64,000 nt of DNA from an uncultured Methanobrevibacter sp. (GTDB lineage Archaea > Methanobacteriota > Methanobacteria > Methanobacteriales > Methanobacteriaceae), in the NCBI RefSeq assembly GCF_900314615.1, contig NZ_OMWA01000006.1, positions 1 to 64,000 on the forward strand. Direction: 5' to 3'. Of the stretch, positions 45,905 through 56,183 are shown in pieces (within the stretch, counting starts at the first letter, position 1; each line of letters starts with the position of its first letter). Under the pieces are notes generated by a model. It was not told the DNA's origin. It ran no database searches and was given only the letters and a program-made list of their open reading frames with translations. The position numbers were made by a program, and so were the translations under genes.

Positions 45905-47032
45905 CTACCTCCTGATGATTTCTATTGCTCTGTCTGTACATGTAAAACAAGGGTCACATTGTACAATACATAATTGAGCATCAGTAATTTGGTCTCCAAT
46001 ACATGCATACTGCATTGCACCAATATTTGCCATTGATGGAGTTCTAATAATACTGTGCCTTACTCTTCCGCTTTCAAGCGCATAGGAATGGTATAAAGTT
46101 CCTCTTGGAACTTCAATATAACTTTCAATAATATCAGTGTCAAACATTTCCCAATCCCTGTTGACTACTTTACCTTCAGGAATATTGGCAATTGCCTGAC
46201 GGATAATATTAATTGCTTCAAATGATTCCAATGCCCTCATAATTAAGTTTGATTTTACATCCCCGTCAGGTTGGGTTATTACATTAAAATCAAAATCATC
46301 ATATTCGAACATTGTTGTTCTTAAATCTCTTGCAACACCTGTTGCTCTTAATGTCGGTCCGGTTACAGCCAGTTCAATAGCCTGTTTTTGTGGAAGTACA
46401 CCGATACCGGTAACCCTGGAAAGCAGTATTGAATCTGCCATAAATCTTTCAACAAATCCTGTAAGACCTTCTTCAAGTGCATCCATATCGTTTTTGAGTC
46501 TTAATAATTTAGCTTCATCCAGATCACATCTTGGTCTTACTCCACCCAGTACAGAACATCCGTATTGAACTCTGTTACCTCCAATCATTGCAAGAAGTTC
46601 CATTACGATTTCCCTTAAATAGAATACTCTCATGGAAAATGTTTCATGAGACAGTACCTCACAACCGTGTGCTAAATACAAGAAGTGTGAATGTAAACGT
46701 TCAAGTTCACTCATAATTACTCGAATATATTTAGCTCTCTCTGGAATTTCAATACCTAAACCTATTTCAGCAGTTCTGCAGGAGTTCCATATATGTGCAT
46801 TAGAACAGATTCCGCAAATTTTTTCAGTAAGGGCATTTGCTTTTTCAACAGGAAGACCTTCCATAATTCTTTCAATTCCCCTATGATTTACACCAATAGT
46901 GATTTCCGCTTCCTGAACTATTTCATCTTCAACGAAAAATCTTACCCTATATGGTTCCAATGCAGCAGGGTGAACTGTACCCATTGGAATTTCAGTTTCA
47001 ATAATATTACTTCTTGGTACTTTTTCATCCAT
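45905..47032 (-). CDS. ehbN: EhbN, [NiFe]-hydrogenase large subunit
   Basis: 375 residues, group 4 hydrogenase large subunit (NuoD-like). The two nickel-ligand pairs are present: KICGICS at about 69-75 and DPCFTC near the C-terminus, with only a short tail after it, so there is no large processed extension. Other landmarks are [23 protein letters not shown] and GGVRPRCDL. It splits H2 and hands electrons to the small subunit and polyferredoxins. Strong ehb operon context. Confidence 0.94.
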   Translation of the reverse strand: MDEKVPRSNIIETEIPMGTVHPAALEPYRVRFFVEDEIVQEAEITIGVNHRGIERIMEGLPVEKANALTEKICGICSNAHIWNSCRTAEIGLGIEIPERAKYIRVIMSELERLHSHFLYLAHGCEVLSHETFSMRVFYLREIVMELLAMIGGNRVQYGCSVLGGVRPRCDLDEAKLLRLKNDMDALEEGLTGFVERFMADSILLSRVTGIGVLPQKQAIELAVTGPTLRATGVARDLRTTMFEYDDFDFNVITQPDGDVKSNLIMRALESFEAINIIRQAIANIPEGKVVNRDWEMFDTDIIESYIEVPRGTLYHSYALESGRVRHSIIRTPSMANIGAMQYACIGDQITDAQLCIVQCDPCFTCTDRAIEIIRR

Positions 47033-47044
47033 TTAATCCCCTCT

Positions 47045-47491
47045 TTAATCCGCATCCAATAATGTAGGTAACAGGGAAACTACTCCTGCTAAAACATCTT
47101 GTGGCCTTACAGCACAACCAGGAACTTTCGCAGCTACTGGTATAATATTTTCGACTGGTCCTTCAATTTCTTCAGACGGAATATCTCCATAACAGTTTTT
47201 GTATACTCCACCCATTAAAGCACAACTTCCTGCAGCTACAACTAATTTAGGATTAGGAATAGCTTCATATATTTCTTCTAAAGGTTTTCTATTCAAGTGA
47301 GTAACCGGTCCTGTGACAACCAATACATCGGCTTCACGAGGATTCCATGTTAAAAACACATTATATTGCTCAGCATCGAATCTAGGTGATAATATTGAGT
47401 TTACAATTTCAATATCGCATCCGTTACATCCGCCAGTGTAAACCAGCATGACATGTATTGCTCGTGCTCTTGAAAATGATTTAAGACCCAT
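47045..47491 (-). CDS. ehbM: EhbM, hydrogenase small subunit (NuoB-like)
   Basis: 148 residues. The proximal [4Fe-4S] ligands are visible: [22 protein letters not shown] and VPGCAVRP. It relays electrons between the NiFe site of EhbN and the ferredoxin subunits EhbL and EhbK. Located between ehbL (adjacent) and ehbN. Complete. Confidence 0.93.
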   Translation of the reverse strand: MGLKSFSRARAIHVMLVYTGGCNGCDIEIVNSILSPRFDAEQYNVFLTWNPREADVLVVTGPVTHLNRKPLEEIYEAIPNPKLVVAAGSCALMGGVYKNCYGDIPSEEIEGPVENIIPVAAKVPGCAVRPQDVLAGVVSLLPTLLDAD

Positions 47492-47980
47492 CTAATCACC
47501 TTCCTCTCTATTTTTCAATACTGTATTGTCAGATAAATATTGTGCAATAAACTTAAGTTTATCATCTGAAATTTTAAACGGCTGATCTATTAAATCTGAA
47601 ACGTCAACTTCCTGGTCCCCAACACAGCTTGGGTGTATTGTTCCTTTTTCACCATAAAGGGAATATACAGGACAGAAATCATGACAATAGTAACAGACAA
47701 CACATTTTTCAAGATTAATTTCAGGTACTTCTGTTTTAGTCCATCCGTCAGTTATCTTTACTGGACTTGCTAATTTTTTCATCTCCACTGCACCTGTCGG
47801 ACAGACATTGGCACAACCTGCACATCCTATGCAGGCCTTATCATCAACCCTGTCATCCACTTCTACAGAAAGTGTTGAGATTTGCCTTTTCAGTTCCATG
47901 TCTGTGACTCTATCAGCTGCAAAAAAGATTCTTTTAAAGTTAGTAAATGCTCCTTCTAAAGCTATTCTTAGTATACTCAT
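47492..47980 (-). CDS. ehbL: EhbL, 2[4Fe-4S] ferredoxin subunit
   Basis: 162 residues with two classic cluster motifs, CIGCAGCANVCP (about 53-64) and CVVCYYCHDFCP (about 94-105). It is the complex-I NuoI counterpart that bridges the small subunit to further electron carriers. The stop of ehbK, one base away, precedes it, so the genes are coupled. Confidence 0.92.
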   Translation of the reverse strand: MSILRIALEGAFTNFKRIFFAADRVTDMELKRQISTLSVEVDDRVDDKACIGCAGCANVCPTGAVEMKKLASPVKITDGWTKTEVPEINLEKCVVCYYCHDFCPVYSLYGEKGTIHPSCVGDQEVDVSDLIDQPFKISDDKLKFIAQYLSDNTVLKNREEGD

Positions 47981-49387
47981 TTAAATACCCTCTATTGAAT
48001 CTTTAAAATTTCTTTCGAATAAAAATGCTTTTGCAGGGCATGCATTCTTACAGGCTCCGCAATAGGTACATTTTTCTTCATTAACTACGTAATTACCATC
48101 AATCTCATCGATTGCATCATATGAACAGATTCCGTGACAAACTCCACAATGCATACATAATTTCTGTTCGATGAAGTTAAATCCATCGGTAATTTCATTT
48201 TTATACATTGTAGATTTTGGAATTGCATCAACCGGACAGTGAACCGCACAATTTTCACACAATATACATTTATCCAGTTTGACAGATATTGTGCCCCTGT
48301 GCAGAGTAATTGCATCTTCCTGACATACTTCCACACATATTCCGCAGGAAATACAATCATCAGTGACTTTACCGTCCCATGTATGAGTCATGTACTGGCG
48401 AGCCTGTGCATCATCACAGACCTGCACACATTTACCGCAACTTACACAGAATCCTGACAATGCAGGCAATTCCACATCATCAAATTCATCATAAATAAAC
48501 ATTTCATCGTCTTCAGTCAATGTGCGAACAGGACATGAAGCGATTGCAATGGCATGAGATACATTTTCTGTATCTGATGTCGGATCATATCTTAGTTTGC
48601 CGTCAACGTTTTTAAGAGATTCGTTTTCACATAAATCTGCACATAATCCGCAGTTTAGACAGGATATGATTTTTCCGGATGCCTTCTGATTGATTTTATT
48701 TACAATAATCTCGAAGTTATCCACTGAAATCGCATTGTGAGGACAGGCTTTCATACAGTTTAGACAAAGTGTACATGTAGATTTGTTTACCATCTGATGT
48801 TTATTCATTGATTCATTTGGACAAACATCACTACATAACCTGCATTCACGGCATATTCCTTCATCACGGTCGACTTTAACGTGAATCGCTCCAGTAGGAC
48901 AGTATTCTTCGCATCTTCCGCAAAGAATACATTTATCGGTGTCTGTTCCGAAATAGCTTCTTGAAACCTCGGTTATTAAATTCTCAGGTTTGTGAGGAAC
49001 ACCTTTTAGAGGAGGATTCAATACATTCATTGATTTAATTAAAGTAATCTGTTTGTCTCTTTCAAGATCAAAACCATCTACACGGTAATCAGGATATTTT
49101 TCAGCACAAACTCCGCAACGTGAACAGATTCCATAAACAACACCTTCTTCTATTGTGATATTGTCTGTTGGGCAGTTGTACATACACATTCCACAACCGT
49201 TACATTTAGCTCTGTCTACAACATATCCTCCATAACTATTCTGGAATATTGCTCCGTTAGGACAGTTTTTACAACATATTCCACATGTAAGACAGCTAAA
49301 TGCTTTTCCATTAACTAATCTGATAGATTTTGTAGGGCATGATTTAATACACTCTTCATTTTCACAATTATTAGTTGATAAAAACAT
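47981..49387 (-). CDS. ehbK: EhbK, polyferredoxin
   Basis: 468 residues with about a dozen CxxCxxCxxxC cluster motifs, for example CLTCGICCKNCP, CNGCGMCMYNCP, CILCGRCEEYCP, CTLCLNCMKACP, CISCGICVEVC and CTYCGACKNACP. One copy near residue 110 (CSRCGVCAEKYP) has lost its last cysteine. This is the long electron wire of Ehb that supplies reduced ferredoxin for anabolic CO2 reduction. Confidence 0.92.
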   Translation of the reverse strand: MFLSTNNCENEECIKSCPTKSIRLVNGKAFSCLTCGICCKNCPNGAIFQNSYGGYVVDRAKCNGCGMCMYNCPTDNITIEEGVVYGICSRCGVCAEKYPDYRVDGFDLERDKQITLIKSMNVLNPPLKGVPHKPENLITEVSRSYFGTDTDKCILCGRCEEYCPTGAIHVKVDRDEGICRECRLCSDVCPNESMNKHQMVNKSTCTLCLNCMKACPHNAISVDNFEIIVNKINQKASGKIISCLNCGLCADLCENESLKNVDGKLRYDPTSDTENVSHAIAIASCPVRTLTEDDEMFIYDEFDDVELPALSGFCVSCGKCVQVCDDAQARQYMTHTWDGKVTDDCISCGICVEVCQEDAITLHRGTISVKLDKCILCENCAVHCPVDAIPKSTMYKNEITDGFNFIEQKLCMHCGVCHGICSYDAIDEIDGNYVVNEEKCTYCGACKNACPAKAFLFERNFKDSIEGI

Positions 49388-49398
49388 GATAAAACCCC

Positions 49399-49647
49399 TT
49401 ATTTACTCCTTGCAAATAGTAGTTTGCCTACAAAAATTCCTATTAATGCAGATAAAAATGCAGTAGACATAGGCAAGTCTGTGTAAAATGGATAATTGCC
49501 TGATTGCCATGCTACTATAATTCCTGCTATTAAAATTACTACAAATGATCCAAGAGTGAATTTTGCATCTGAGTTTCCGGTTTTAATCTGAGAGCCGATA
49601 ACCAAACCCAAAATCAAACCTATGACAATTGGTCCGATAGATAACAT
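49399..49647 (-). CDS. ehbJ: EhbJ, small membrane subunit
   Basis: 82 residues, three hydrophobic helices (IGPIVIGLILGLVIGSQI, FVVILIAGIIVAWQS, TAFLSALIGIFVGKLLF). No cofactor motif. Specific to the Ehb-type complexes, role unknown. It shares one base with the ehbI stop. Confidence 0.8.
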   Translation of the reverse strand: MLSIGPIVIGLILGLVIGSQIKTGNSDAKFTLGSFVVILIAGIIVAWQSGNYPFYTDLPMSTAFLSALIGIFVGKLLFARSK

Positions 49648-50123
49648 TATTCACCCTCCTCAACTAATTTCTTAAATCCTGCAAATGCAATTACAATTGA
49701 GGATAGGCCAACAAATACTTTTAAACCTACAAATACATTAAGATATGGAATAATTCCTGCATTTGTAACATCCGGATAATGGAAGACATTCTGAATTGCT
49801 GAAGGAACTATATTGAACAAGTCAGTTCCCACATTATAGAGGAAAAATCCTCCGACAAACAAACCGATTAATCCGAAGATTACAAATCCTAATGCACCTA
49901 CAGATTCCAGTACTTCAATATAAGTGTGAGATAATTCCAATGGAGAGTTACCTAAGCCATAAACAAGAATGGACAATATAATTCCACTGGCAATCATTGC
50001 ACCACCTTGGAAACCTCCTCCAGGAGTGATATGACCTCCAAGGATAGTCATTATACCCAAACAAATTAAAATAATTGAAATTGGTAAAGATATAAGTTTT
50101 AAAATCATACTACCCTGACTCAT
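49647..50123 (-). CDS. ehbI: EhbI, MnhB-like membrane subunit
   Basis: 158 residues with four or five membrane helices and the motif [19 protein letters not shown] (about 28-46), typical of MnhB subunits of multi-subunit Na+/H+ antiporters. This suggests a role in ion transport driving ferredoxin reduction. It overlaps ehbH by four bases (ATGA). Confidence 0.87.
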   Translation of the reverse strand: MSQGSMILKLISLPISIILICLGIMTILGGHITPGGGFQGGAMIASGIILSILVYGLGNSPLELSHTYIEVLESVGALGFVIFGLIGLFVGGFFLYNVGTDLFNIVPSAIQNVFHYPDVTNAGIIPYLNVFVGLKVFVGLSSIVIAFAGFKKLVEEGE

Positions 50124-50398
50124 TGTTTATCCCCCAGTAATCCTCTACCGAATATAAGTAAAACAACTAATCCAGCAGTTAATAATATGATTGATTCTCC
50201 TAATGTATCGTATGCTCTGAAATCAAAAATAACTACAGTTACCAAGTTTGGAGCTATTTGAGTTCCTAAAGCGTTGTAGATGTTACTTACACCAGGTTGA
50301 ATCATGCTGCTTAAATGAAATATAGCATCAAGTAAAGTAACTGAGAATATTGCTGTTAAAACTGCTGCGATTAAATTACGAACTGTAGTTTTAGACAA
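50120..50398 (-). CDS. ehbH: EhbH, small membrane subunit
   Basis: The start TTG 50398 ([23 protein letters not shown]) is chosen for GGGGTGGTAATT upstream. 92 residues with two or three hydrophobic helices and [22 protein letters not shown], as in MnhB/MbhE-like subunits. It overlaps ehbG by eight bases. Confidence 0.82.
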   Translation of the reverse strand: MSKTTVRNLIAAVLTAIFSVTLLDAIFHLSSMIQPGVSNIYNALGTQIAPNLVTVVIFDFRAYDTLGESIILLTAGLVVLLIFGRGLLGDKQ

Positions 50399-50726
50399 AA
50401 TTACCACCCCAGTATAAGAATGTAACGATGATTGCAAGTGTTACCACTGCATAAAACAACATTTTCTCTAAAGAATCCTCTTGTTCTATTTTAAACTTAG
50501 GAATAAGCGGAATATTAGAAATTAACACGATAGCCAAAATTAATGTTACTAAACCTGCAAGCAACACATTAACATGCCTTAACAATATTGCAGCCATCAC
50601 TAATGAAACAATTAAAAATATTTCTGCTGTAATACTTCCTGAAACATCAGCATTTGTTACAGGACCCGGTGAAAACAATTTTCTGAATTGTTTTACAACA
50701 TTGAATATTTGATCATAAAGTTTCAT
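50391..50726 (-). CDS. ehbG: EhbG, membrane subunit
   Basis: 111 residues, three hydrophobic segments after a basic N-terminal stretch (IFLIVSLVMAAILL, VLLAGLVTLILAIVLIS, MLFYAVVTLAIIVTFLYWGG). Known only from Ehb-type operons. No motif of its own. The stop overlaps ehbH's start and its ATG overlaps the ehbF stop by four bases. Confidence 0.8.
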   Translation of the reverse strand: MKLYDQIFNVVKQFRKLFSPGPVTNADVSGSITAEIFLIVSLVMAAILLRHVNVLLAGLVTLILAIVLISNIPLIPKFKIEQEDSLEKMLFYAVVTLAIIVTFLYWGGNFV

Positions 50727-52180
50727 AATATTCCTCCTACAAAGTTAGAAATTCCATTTGTTACTACATCTGGGAAGACACCTAAAGCGATAATGATTAT
50801 TAATAATATGAACATTGCAAAAATCATTGTTCTTGGCACTTCTCTTCCTTCTAATTCCAAATCTCTTGGTTTTGGTTTTAAAAACATTGTATAGTATGTT
50901 TTTACAAATACTACAAATGTAGCAATACTGACCATAATAGCCAAGATAGATATTTCAGGGAATCCGCAATTTAAAGATGCCTGAACAAGCATTAACTTGG
51001 ATTGGAATCCGCTTAATGGTGGAACACCGGCCATTGCCAAACCACCAATTAAAAGCATTATGCTTACTTTTGGATGAGCTGCAAGAAGTCCTCCAAGTTT
51101 ACGTGTATCCACTTCGTTTGTTGCATTGACAATTGCACCAAAACCTATGAATAATAATGCAGTAATCATGATTTCGTTCAATGCCTGGAAAAGACCTGCA
51201 GTTACTGCATATTGTGTTCCAAGCCCGATACCTAAACCTATAAATCCTAATTCACCGACAGCTAAAAATCCAATCATCCTTCTGAAGTCTGTTTGGGTTA
51301 AAGCTAGAGAGACACCCAATATCATAGCCAAGATAGAGAAGAAGACTATGAGAACTTCAAATATAGGCAGTGTTGAATAAATTCTAAACATGATTAATAC
51401 GATTGAAATCATTGAAACTACTGTAAATGACTGAAGTAAAGCTGCTCCATGAGGTTCTGCTTTTGAATAAATTCCAGATTTTATTGTATGGAATGGTGGT
51501 AAACCTGATGCGTATAACCAGCCAAAGAATATTAATGCGAGTGATAATAAAAATACTGGAGAAGTTGAGCTTATTAAACCATTATGAACAGCTGCAGCTA
51601 TATCAGTTACATTTACACTACCTGTCATTGCCAGTAGGAATCCAATTCCTAAAAGCATTATCGGTGATCCTATTGACCCTAAAATCATATATTTTAAAGC
51701 CATTTCATAACTGTAATCAATTGATGACGCCGCTACAATACCTACTTGTGCCAAAGCCAGAATTTCGAAGAATACAAACATGTGGAATATATCGTCTGTT
51801 AAAAGCATTGCAGTTACAGCGGCAGTACCTAAGAACAGCAGGAACAGATAAGGTCCTGAAACTTCTTTATATTTGGTTAAGTAAATGAATACTACCAGGA
51901 ATGTTAGAAGTCCGAGCATTCCTATAAATATCTGCTGCAGGAATGTGAATGAATAGGTAATTGCCGGATGATACATTACGTTTGTTACATTATCCAGTAT
52001 CGGCTCATAACCTCCAAAGTAATGAAGACCGTAATTAGAAGCCAATGGAATTATAGGAAGACATATTGCAACAACAAAAGCAAAGATCTTGGTTGCTTTG
52101 TTAAATTTTGAAAAGGCACTGATAATTAATGCTGCCATAAGAGGAACAATAACCATAAGTGGAATCAGTTCATTCATCAT
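50723..52180 (-). CDS. ehbF: EhbF, NuoN/MrpD-like antiporter subunit
   Basis: ATG 52180 or 52177 ([18 protein letters not shown]) follows AAAAAGGAGGAAT. About 485 residues with thirteen or fourteen helices. The proton-channel family shows in [28 protein letters not shown], in [12 protein letters not shown] with its lysine, and in [25 protein letters not shown]. It is the main ion-translocating subunit. Overlaps ehbE by about 11 bases. Confidence 0.92.
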   Translation of the reverse strand: MMNELIPLMVIVPLMAALIISAFSKFNKATKIFAFVVAICLPIIPLASNYGLHYFGGYEPILDNVTNVMYHPAITYSFTFLQQIFIGMLGLLTFLVVFIYLTKYKEVSGPYLFLLFLGTAAVTAMLLTDDIFHMFVFFEILALAQVGIVAASSIDYSYEMALKYMILGSIGSPIMLLGIGFLLAMTGSVNVTDIAAAVHNGLISSTSPVFLLSLALIFFGWLYASGLPPFHTIKSGIYSKAEPHGAALLQSFTVVSMISIVLIMFRIYSTLPIFEVLIVFFSILAMILGVSLALTQTDFRRMIGFLAVGELGFIGLGIGLGTQYAVTAGLFQALNEIMITALLFIGFGAIVNATNEVDTRKLGGLLAAHPKVSIMLLIGGLAMAGVPPLSGFQSKLMLVQASLNCGFPEISILAIMVSIATFVVFVKTYYTMFLKPKPRDLELEGREVPRTMIFAMFILLIIIIALGVFPDVVTNGISNFVGGIL

Positions 52181-52556
52181 ATTCCTCCTTTTTAGATGTG
52201 TCTGCCAACATGACACGAGTACTTAATGTACCATATCTTCTGTATAAAACCATTACCAATGCAAGCATTACTGCAAGAGTACTTGCACCGATTACTATAC
52301 TTGTAAGTACTAACCCGAAAGGTAAAGGATAAGCCGCATTTGATGCAAACCATGAAGTATCCATTCCCGGCATTAAAATAGGTACGACACCGCCAGGTTT
52401 ATAACCAATAGCAACAATGAACAGATTAGCACCTTCTTCGATAAAACTAATACCAATTATTTTTTTGATGATATTATCAATGAAAATCGCTGAATAAAGA
52501 CCGATTATGACCAATGCAGCGGATGTCAATAATATCGCCAGTTGAGTTTGTGCCAT
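52170..52556 (-). CDS. ehbE: EhbE, MnhC/NuoK-like subunit
   Basis: 128 residues, three helices with the NuoK-type [35 protein letters not shown] containing the conserved membrane glutamates. Part of the ion channel module. The stop of ehbD adjoins and ehbF overlaps downstream. Confidence 0.88.
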   Translation of the reverse strand: MAQTQLAILLTSAALVIIGLYSAIFIDNIIKKIIGISFIEEGANLFIVAIGYKPGGVVPILMPGMDTSWFASNAAYPLPFGLVLTSIVIGASTLAVMLALVMVLYRRYGTLSTRVMLADTSKKEEYDE

Positions 52557-52789
52557 TAGCTATCCTCCCTTTGAGTTTTTTTAACGGCTAAAGCAATAAA
52601 TACAGGAATTATCGCTGCACCTACAATTGCCTGTGTTAATGCAACATCAGGAGCAAGTAAGATCTGGAACAGTACCGCCATGGCACCACCGGAAAATCCT
52701 GTCAAGATTGCAGCCTTCAGTAAATCTTTTTGAACAAGGGCAAGAATTGCACTTATAATTATTATAATCATTAATACAAATTCTATCAT
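52556..52789 (-). CDS. ehbD: EhbD, MnhB/DUF4040-like subunit
   Basis: The true start is ATG 52789 ([16 protein letters not shown]), which has GAGGGGGATTAAA directly upstream. The earlier in-frame codons lie inside ehbC. 77 residues, three helices with [27 protein letters not shown], typical of this subunit type. Overlaps nothing after correction. Confidence 0.87.
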   Translation of the reverse strand: MIEFVLMIIIIISAILALVQKDLLKAAILTGFSGGAMAVLFQILLAPDVALTQAIVGAAIIPVFIALAVKKTQREDS

Positions 52790-52790
52790 T

Positions 52791-53216
52791 TTAATCCCCC
52801 TCATCAATTTCCAACATAGTAACTGAGAACCTTTCATCAGCTTTAAGTTTTTCTGAATTTTCACTTTCTAAAGCTTGCATTTTTTCTTTAGGATGAATGA
52901 AAGGATTATCATCTTCAACTACTTCTTCTTCAACAGTTACTAAATCTAAATTATTCTCTCTATCTTCTTTTTTCCAATAAGCGTTAGCGATTGCATGTGC
53001 CACAAATGGTGCTAGAATAAAGTATACTCCAGCAAGTAAATACTGACCGATAGCAATCATAGCAATAATACAAGCAATATCAAAGACACCAAATATATGG
53101 ATTCTTGCGTAAACCACATTTTTAGTATCTTTTCCAAGACTTAAAACACCGATTGCAGTTATAATCATTAAAATTGCTGATATTATAAGAAGAGCAGATT
53201 GAATGTATTCTATCAT
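52791..53216 (-). CDS. ehbC: EhbC, MnhG-like subunit
   Basis: 141 residues, three N-terminal helices ([59 protein letters not shown]) followed by an acidic cytoplasmic tail of about 55 residues ([18 protein letters not shown]) that is longer than usual for MnhG proteins. Antiporter-like module. Overlaps ehbB by four bases. Confidence 0.85.
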   Translation of the reverse strand: MIEYIQSALLIISAILMIITAIGVLSLGKDTKNVVYARIHIFGVFDIACIIAMIAIGQYLLAGVYFILAPFVAHAIANAYWKKEDRENNLDLVTVEEEVVEDDNPFIHPKEKMQALESENSEKLKADERFSVTMLEIDEGD

Positions 53217-53479
53217 TCGTCATCCCCTCCCAAAACAATACTAAATGCAACAGTGCCTACAAAACCAAAGAATATTAAAGCTAATGATATATCTCTAAAG
53301 AATTCAAGATTATACAAACCCCCAACAATAAGTAATGCTACTGCAAAAGCATTAACAACTACGGAGCTTCCTAAAAGCCCCATTGAGGTGGATTTATATG
53401 CACTTGCTCTTAAAGCGGCTAACATTACAATAGCTAATGCGATAACCACGAATATTTCTGAAATAAACAATATATCCAT
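53213..53479 (-). CDS. ehbB: EhbB, MnhF-like subunit
   Basis: Start ATG 53479 (MDILFISEIFVVIALAIVML), 88 residues, three helices ([50 protein letters not shown]). It matches MnhF-type subunits. It starts 29 bp after ehbA. Confidence 0.85.
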   Translation of the reverse strand: MDILFISEIFVVIALAIVMLAALRASAYKSTSMGLLGSSVVVNAFAVALLIVGGLYNLEFFRDISLALIFFGFVGTVAFSIVLGGDDE

Positions 53480-53508
53480 ACTTCTCACTCGACAATTTTA
53501 TAAGAATA

Positions 53509-53823
53509 CTATTCCAGCATTTTTTTGATATAAGGTTCAAACGGAATAATATCCTCTTTTTTTCTAGGAGAAATAGCAGCTACTTTAATAATGTTATTCT
53601 CACTGTCTAAATCAACAGACAAAGTACCAGGAGTTAAAGAAATACTATTTGCTAAAATTGTTTGAGAAACAGGCCTCTCTAAAACTGTTTCAATATCAAC
53701 AACTATAGGGTCAATATTTCTTCTCATAATTGAATTAAAACAAACACTAATGGTTGATTTAATTATTTCATAAATAAGAACTACGAAATATGCAATTCCG
53801 TACCCAATTCTAGTCAAAAACAT
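53509..53823 (-). CDS. ehbA: EhbA, MnhE-like first subunit of the ehb operon
   Basis: 104 residues. FLTRIGYGIAYFVVLIYEIIKSTISV at the N-terminus and the conserved LANSISLTPGTLSVDLD near 62-78 are MnhE hallmarks. First gene of the 17-gene unit ehbA to ehbQ, all on the minus strand with overlaps or gaps below 30 bp. GGAGCTTGTTTA precedes the ATG. Confidence 0.87.
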   Translation of the reverse strand: MFLTRIGYGIAYFVVLIYEIIKSTISVCFNSIMRRNIDPIVVDIETVLERPVSQTILANSISLTPGTLSVDLDSENNIIKVAAISPRKKEDIIPFEPYIKKMLE

Positions 53824-53853
53824 TAAACAAGCTCCATTTCATTAAATTAATAG

Positions 53854-53871
53854 AATGTCAAAGATGACATT
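53854..53871. promoter_or_regulatory. Inverted repeat in the ehb operon leader
   Basis: AATGTCA (53854-53860) and TGACATT (53865-53871) are complementary with a 4 bp spacer. It lies 31-48 bp upstream of ehbA. A TATA-like CATTTATAATAAATA on the minus strand near 53902-53916 would put the start of transcription just before it. It is the only GC-containing symmetric site in the 285 bp spacer, so it could be an operator. Confidence 0.45.
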
Positions 53872-54108
53872 ACCTAACAACATTATTATTTATCATGATT
53901 ATTTATTATAAATGTATGCATTTTTATAAAAAATCTAGAAAAACAGTGTTATAATATGAATAAATATTTAAAAAAATATAAACTACCCCAAATGATATTT
54001 AAATTAAGAAAATAAGAAAAATCTGACAGTTATTTTAGAATTAAAAGAAAATAATTTTTAAAAAAAAAGTTTATATATGTCAACCCATAAATTTAGTCAT
54101 ACCTAAAT

Positions 54109-55089
54109 GTGATGAATATGGAATTGATAGAAAAATTAGAACCAATAATAATTTTTTCAGCAATAATAGTCGGATTATTATTTTCAAATATTGACTTAAT
54201 AGCACAAAACACAGATTATTTAATAAACATATTCCTATGCCTAATGCTTTACGGATTATTTTTGGAAGTGCCGTTAGGTGAGCTGAAAGACAGTTTTAAA
54301 AATGTCAAATTTACATCAACAAGTCTGATAATCAATTTCATATGGACACCATTATTCGGATATTTTTTAGGATCACTATTTCTAAAAGGCAACCTTGATA
54401 TTGTTATCGGATTTTTCATGTTAATACTGACCCCATGTACCGACTGGTATCTGGTATTTACCAAAATGGCAAAAGGAGATATTAAACTAAGTCTATCAAT
54501 CCTGCCAATAAATTTAGTGCTGCAAATCATTTTGCTTCCGATTTACCTTGTGATATTTTTCTCAAGCGGAAATACAATAGATTACACACAACTTGCATAT
54601 TCACTATTAATTGTTATTGTAATACCGTTTATTGCAGCCCAAATTACAAAATTTATATTGAATAACAATTTAAATGAAAAAGCAAGCAGTTTATTCAGCT
54701 CTCTTCAAATCTGGTTTTTATCTCTTGCAGTATTTTGCATATTCGCAAGTCAGGGCGAGCTGTTATTTTCAAATCTAAACTCAGTTGTAAAAATATTTAT
54801 TCCATTGATTATTTTCTTTGGAGTTAATATGATAATTGACCTGCTTTTATCTGAAAAAATTAATTTCACATACCCCAAATATGCAAGCCTTACAATGACA
54901 ACACTGGCCCGTAATTCACCGTTGGCGCTGGCGATTGCAATAAACTCTTTCCCAGGCCATGAACTGATTTCCATTGCACTGGTAATCGGACCATTAATAG
55001 AACTGCCAGTATTGTATATTGTATCAAAATTCTGTTTGTGGGTTAAAAATTCAGGACTGTTCTTTGTTTGTCAGAACAAGTTATTTTAG
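54109..55089 (+). CDS. Acr3/BASS-type permease
   Basis: 326 residues with about ten membrane helices. Family signature LILTPCTDWYLVFTKMAKGD near 105-125 with the conserved cysteine of Acr3-type arsenite carriers, and TMTTLARNSPLALAIA near 265. Members of the bile acid/arsenite/riboflavin transporter group export arsenite or move organic anions. No ars genes are adjacent, so substrate is open. Start GTG 54109 or ATG 54112, with no good ribosome site. The last 9 bases overlap the convergent glycosyltransferase. Confidence 0.77.
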   Translation: MMNMELIEKLEPIIIFSAIIVGLLFSNIDLIAQNTDYLINIFLCLMLYGLFLEVPLGELKDSFKNVKFTSTSLIINFIWTPLFGYFLGSLFLKGNLDIVIGFFMLILTPCTDWYLVFTKMAKGDIKLSLSILPINLVLQIILLPIYLVIFFSSGNTIDYTQLAYSLLIVIVIPFIAAQITKFILNNNLNEKASSLFSSLQIWFLSLAVFCIFASQGELLFSNLNSVVKIFIPLIIFFGVNMIIDLLLSEKINFTYPKYASLTMTTLARNSPLALAIAINSFPGHELISIALVIGPLIELPVLYIVSKFCLWVKNSGLFFVCQNKLF

Positions 55090-56133
55090 AGAAGAAGTGA
55101 ATTTTCTTAAAGGTTTTGTAATCTTCCAGCTTTTAGATTCTTCCAAAGTTTTAACTTTACGATTGCAGTCATACAGTTTAATTGCAAGACTGGCTTCCTT
55201 TAAAGTATCAGAATCAATTATCAGATTTGCCTTGTCTGCATCCTTGGTTAAAATCAATGAATTATTTTCAAAATCAATGCTTTTTAGAGTACTTTTCGCT
55301 TTAGTGTAGTATTCGTCAGAGTCTGCAAAACCCATATAATAAACCAGTTTAACAGCTTGGAATGCTTCAAATTCTTTCCTAAATTCATCGAAATAATTAT
55401 TGTCCTTTAAATAATTCTCGATAATATCCGATAATGTGAAAAAATTAATCGTATTTGATGAAGAATGAACCAGTGAATCATCATTTTCACGATAGAAATA
55501 GAGATATTCCGGTACAAAAGAAATTTTTTGAGCCTGAAGAAAAGTTTTTACATGAAACGGTGCATCAGAATATGATTTGATTTGCGGAAATGTAAAATCG
55601 TCACTGCTTTTTAAGAATTCATAGCTGTAAAGTTTCAGCCATGGAGCAAACAGATCATTTAGAACATGACTTTTAATATCTTTATAATTGAATGTGAAAT
55701 CGTTGAAATTAACCCCACCGAACTCCTTGTCCAAATCAAATGCGGGAAATTTATATTTTTCACCGTTCTTTATAAAAAATGCTTTTAGGATGCAAATTTC
55801 AGAATCATTGGAAGTGATATTATTGTACAGTTTTTTAAATGCATTTGAATCAAGATAATCATCAGAATCCATGAAATAAACATATCGTCCATTAACCATG
55901 TTTAAGGCATTGTTTCTGGTTTTTGCAACACCCATGTTTTCCTGATTTATGACAGTAATGCGCTCATCTGATTTTTCATATTCTTCAAGTATTTTTAAAG
56001 AGTTGTCAGAAGATCCATCGTTAATGCATAATATTTCAATGTCTTTAAATGTTTGATTTGTCAGGCTGTCCAAACATTCCCTTAAATAACTTTCACTGTT
56101 GTAGACCGGCAATATTACTGAAATTTCAACCAT
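55081..56133 (-). CDS. Family 2 glycosyltransferase
   Basis: 350 residues. The GT-A domain comprises VEISVILPVYNSESYLRECLDSLTNQTF (1-30), CINDGSSDNSL, and the metal-binding DxD in VYFMDSDDYLDS at about 88-99. The C-terminal part (about 200-350) is unassigned. It likely adds sugars to surface polysaccharide, pseudomurein or glycoproteins. No other glycan genes are close, except the DegT aminotransferase 43 kb away. The upstream 160 bp hold one arm of the 24 bp inverted repeat. Confidence 0.88.
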   Translation of the reverse strand: MVEISVILPVYNSESYLRECLDSLTNQTFKDIEILCINDGSSDNSLKILEEYEKSDERITVINQENMGVAKTRNNALNMVNGRYVYFMDSDDYLDSNAFKKLYNNITSNDSEICILKAFFIKNGEKYKFPAFDLDKEFGGVNFNDFTFNYKDIKSHVLNDLFAPWLKLYSYEFLKSSDDFTFPQIKSYSDAPFHVKTFLQAQKISFVPEYLYFYRENDDSLVHSSSNTINFFTLSDIIENYLKDNNYFDEFRKEFEAFQAVKLVYYMGFADSDEYYTKAKSTLKSIDFENNSLILTKDADKANLIIDSDTLKEASLAIKLYDCNRKVKTLEESKSWKITKPLRKFTSSLK

Positions 56134-56183
56134 ACTATCAGACCATATATATCTTTTTAATCATTTAAATATCAATGACATAG

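Noticed and set aside
51427..51888. 153-residue Leu-rich frame opposite ehbF
   Set aside because: Mirror of the hydrophobic EhbF sequence; no start signal.
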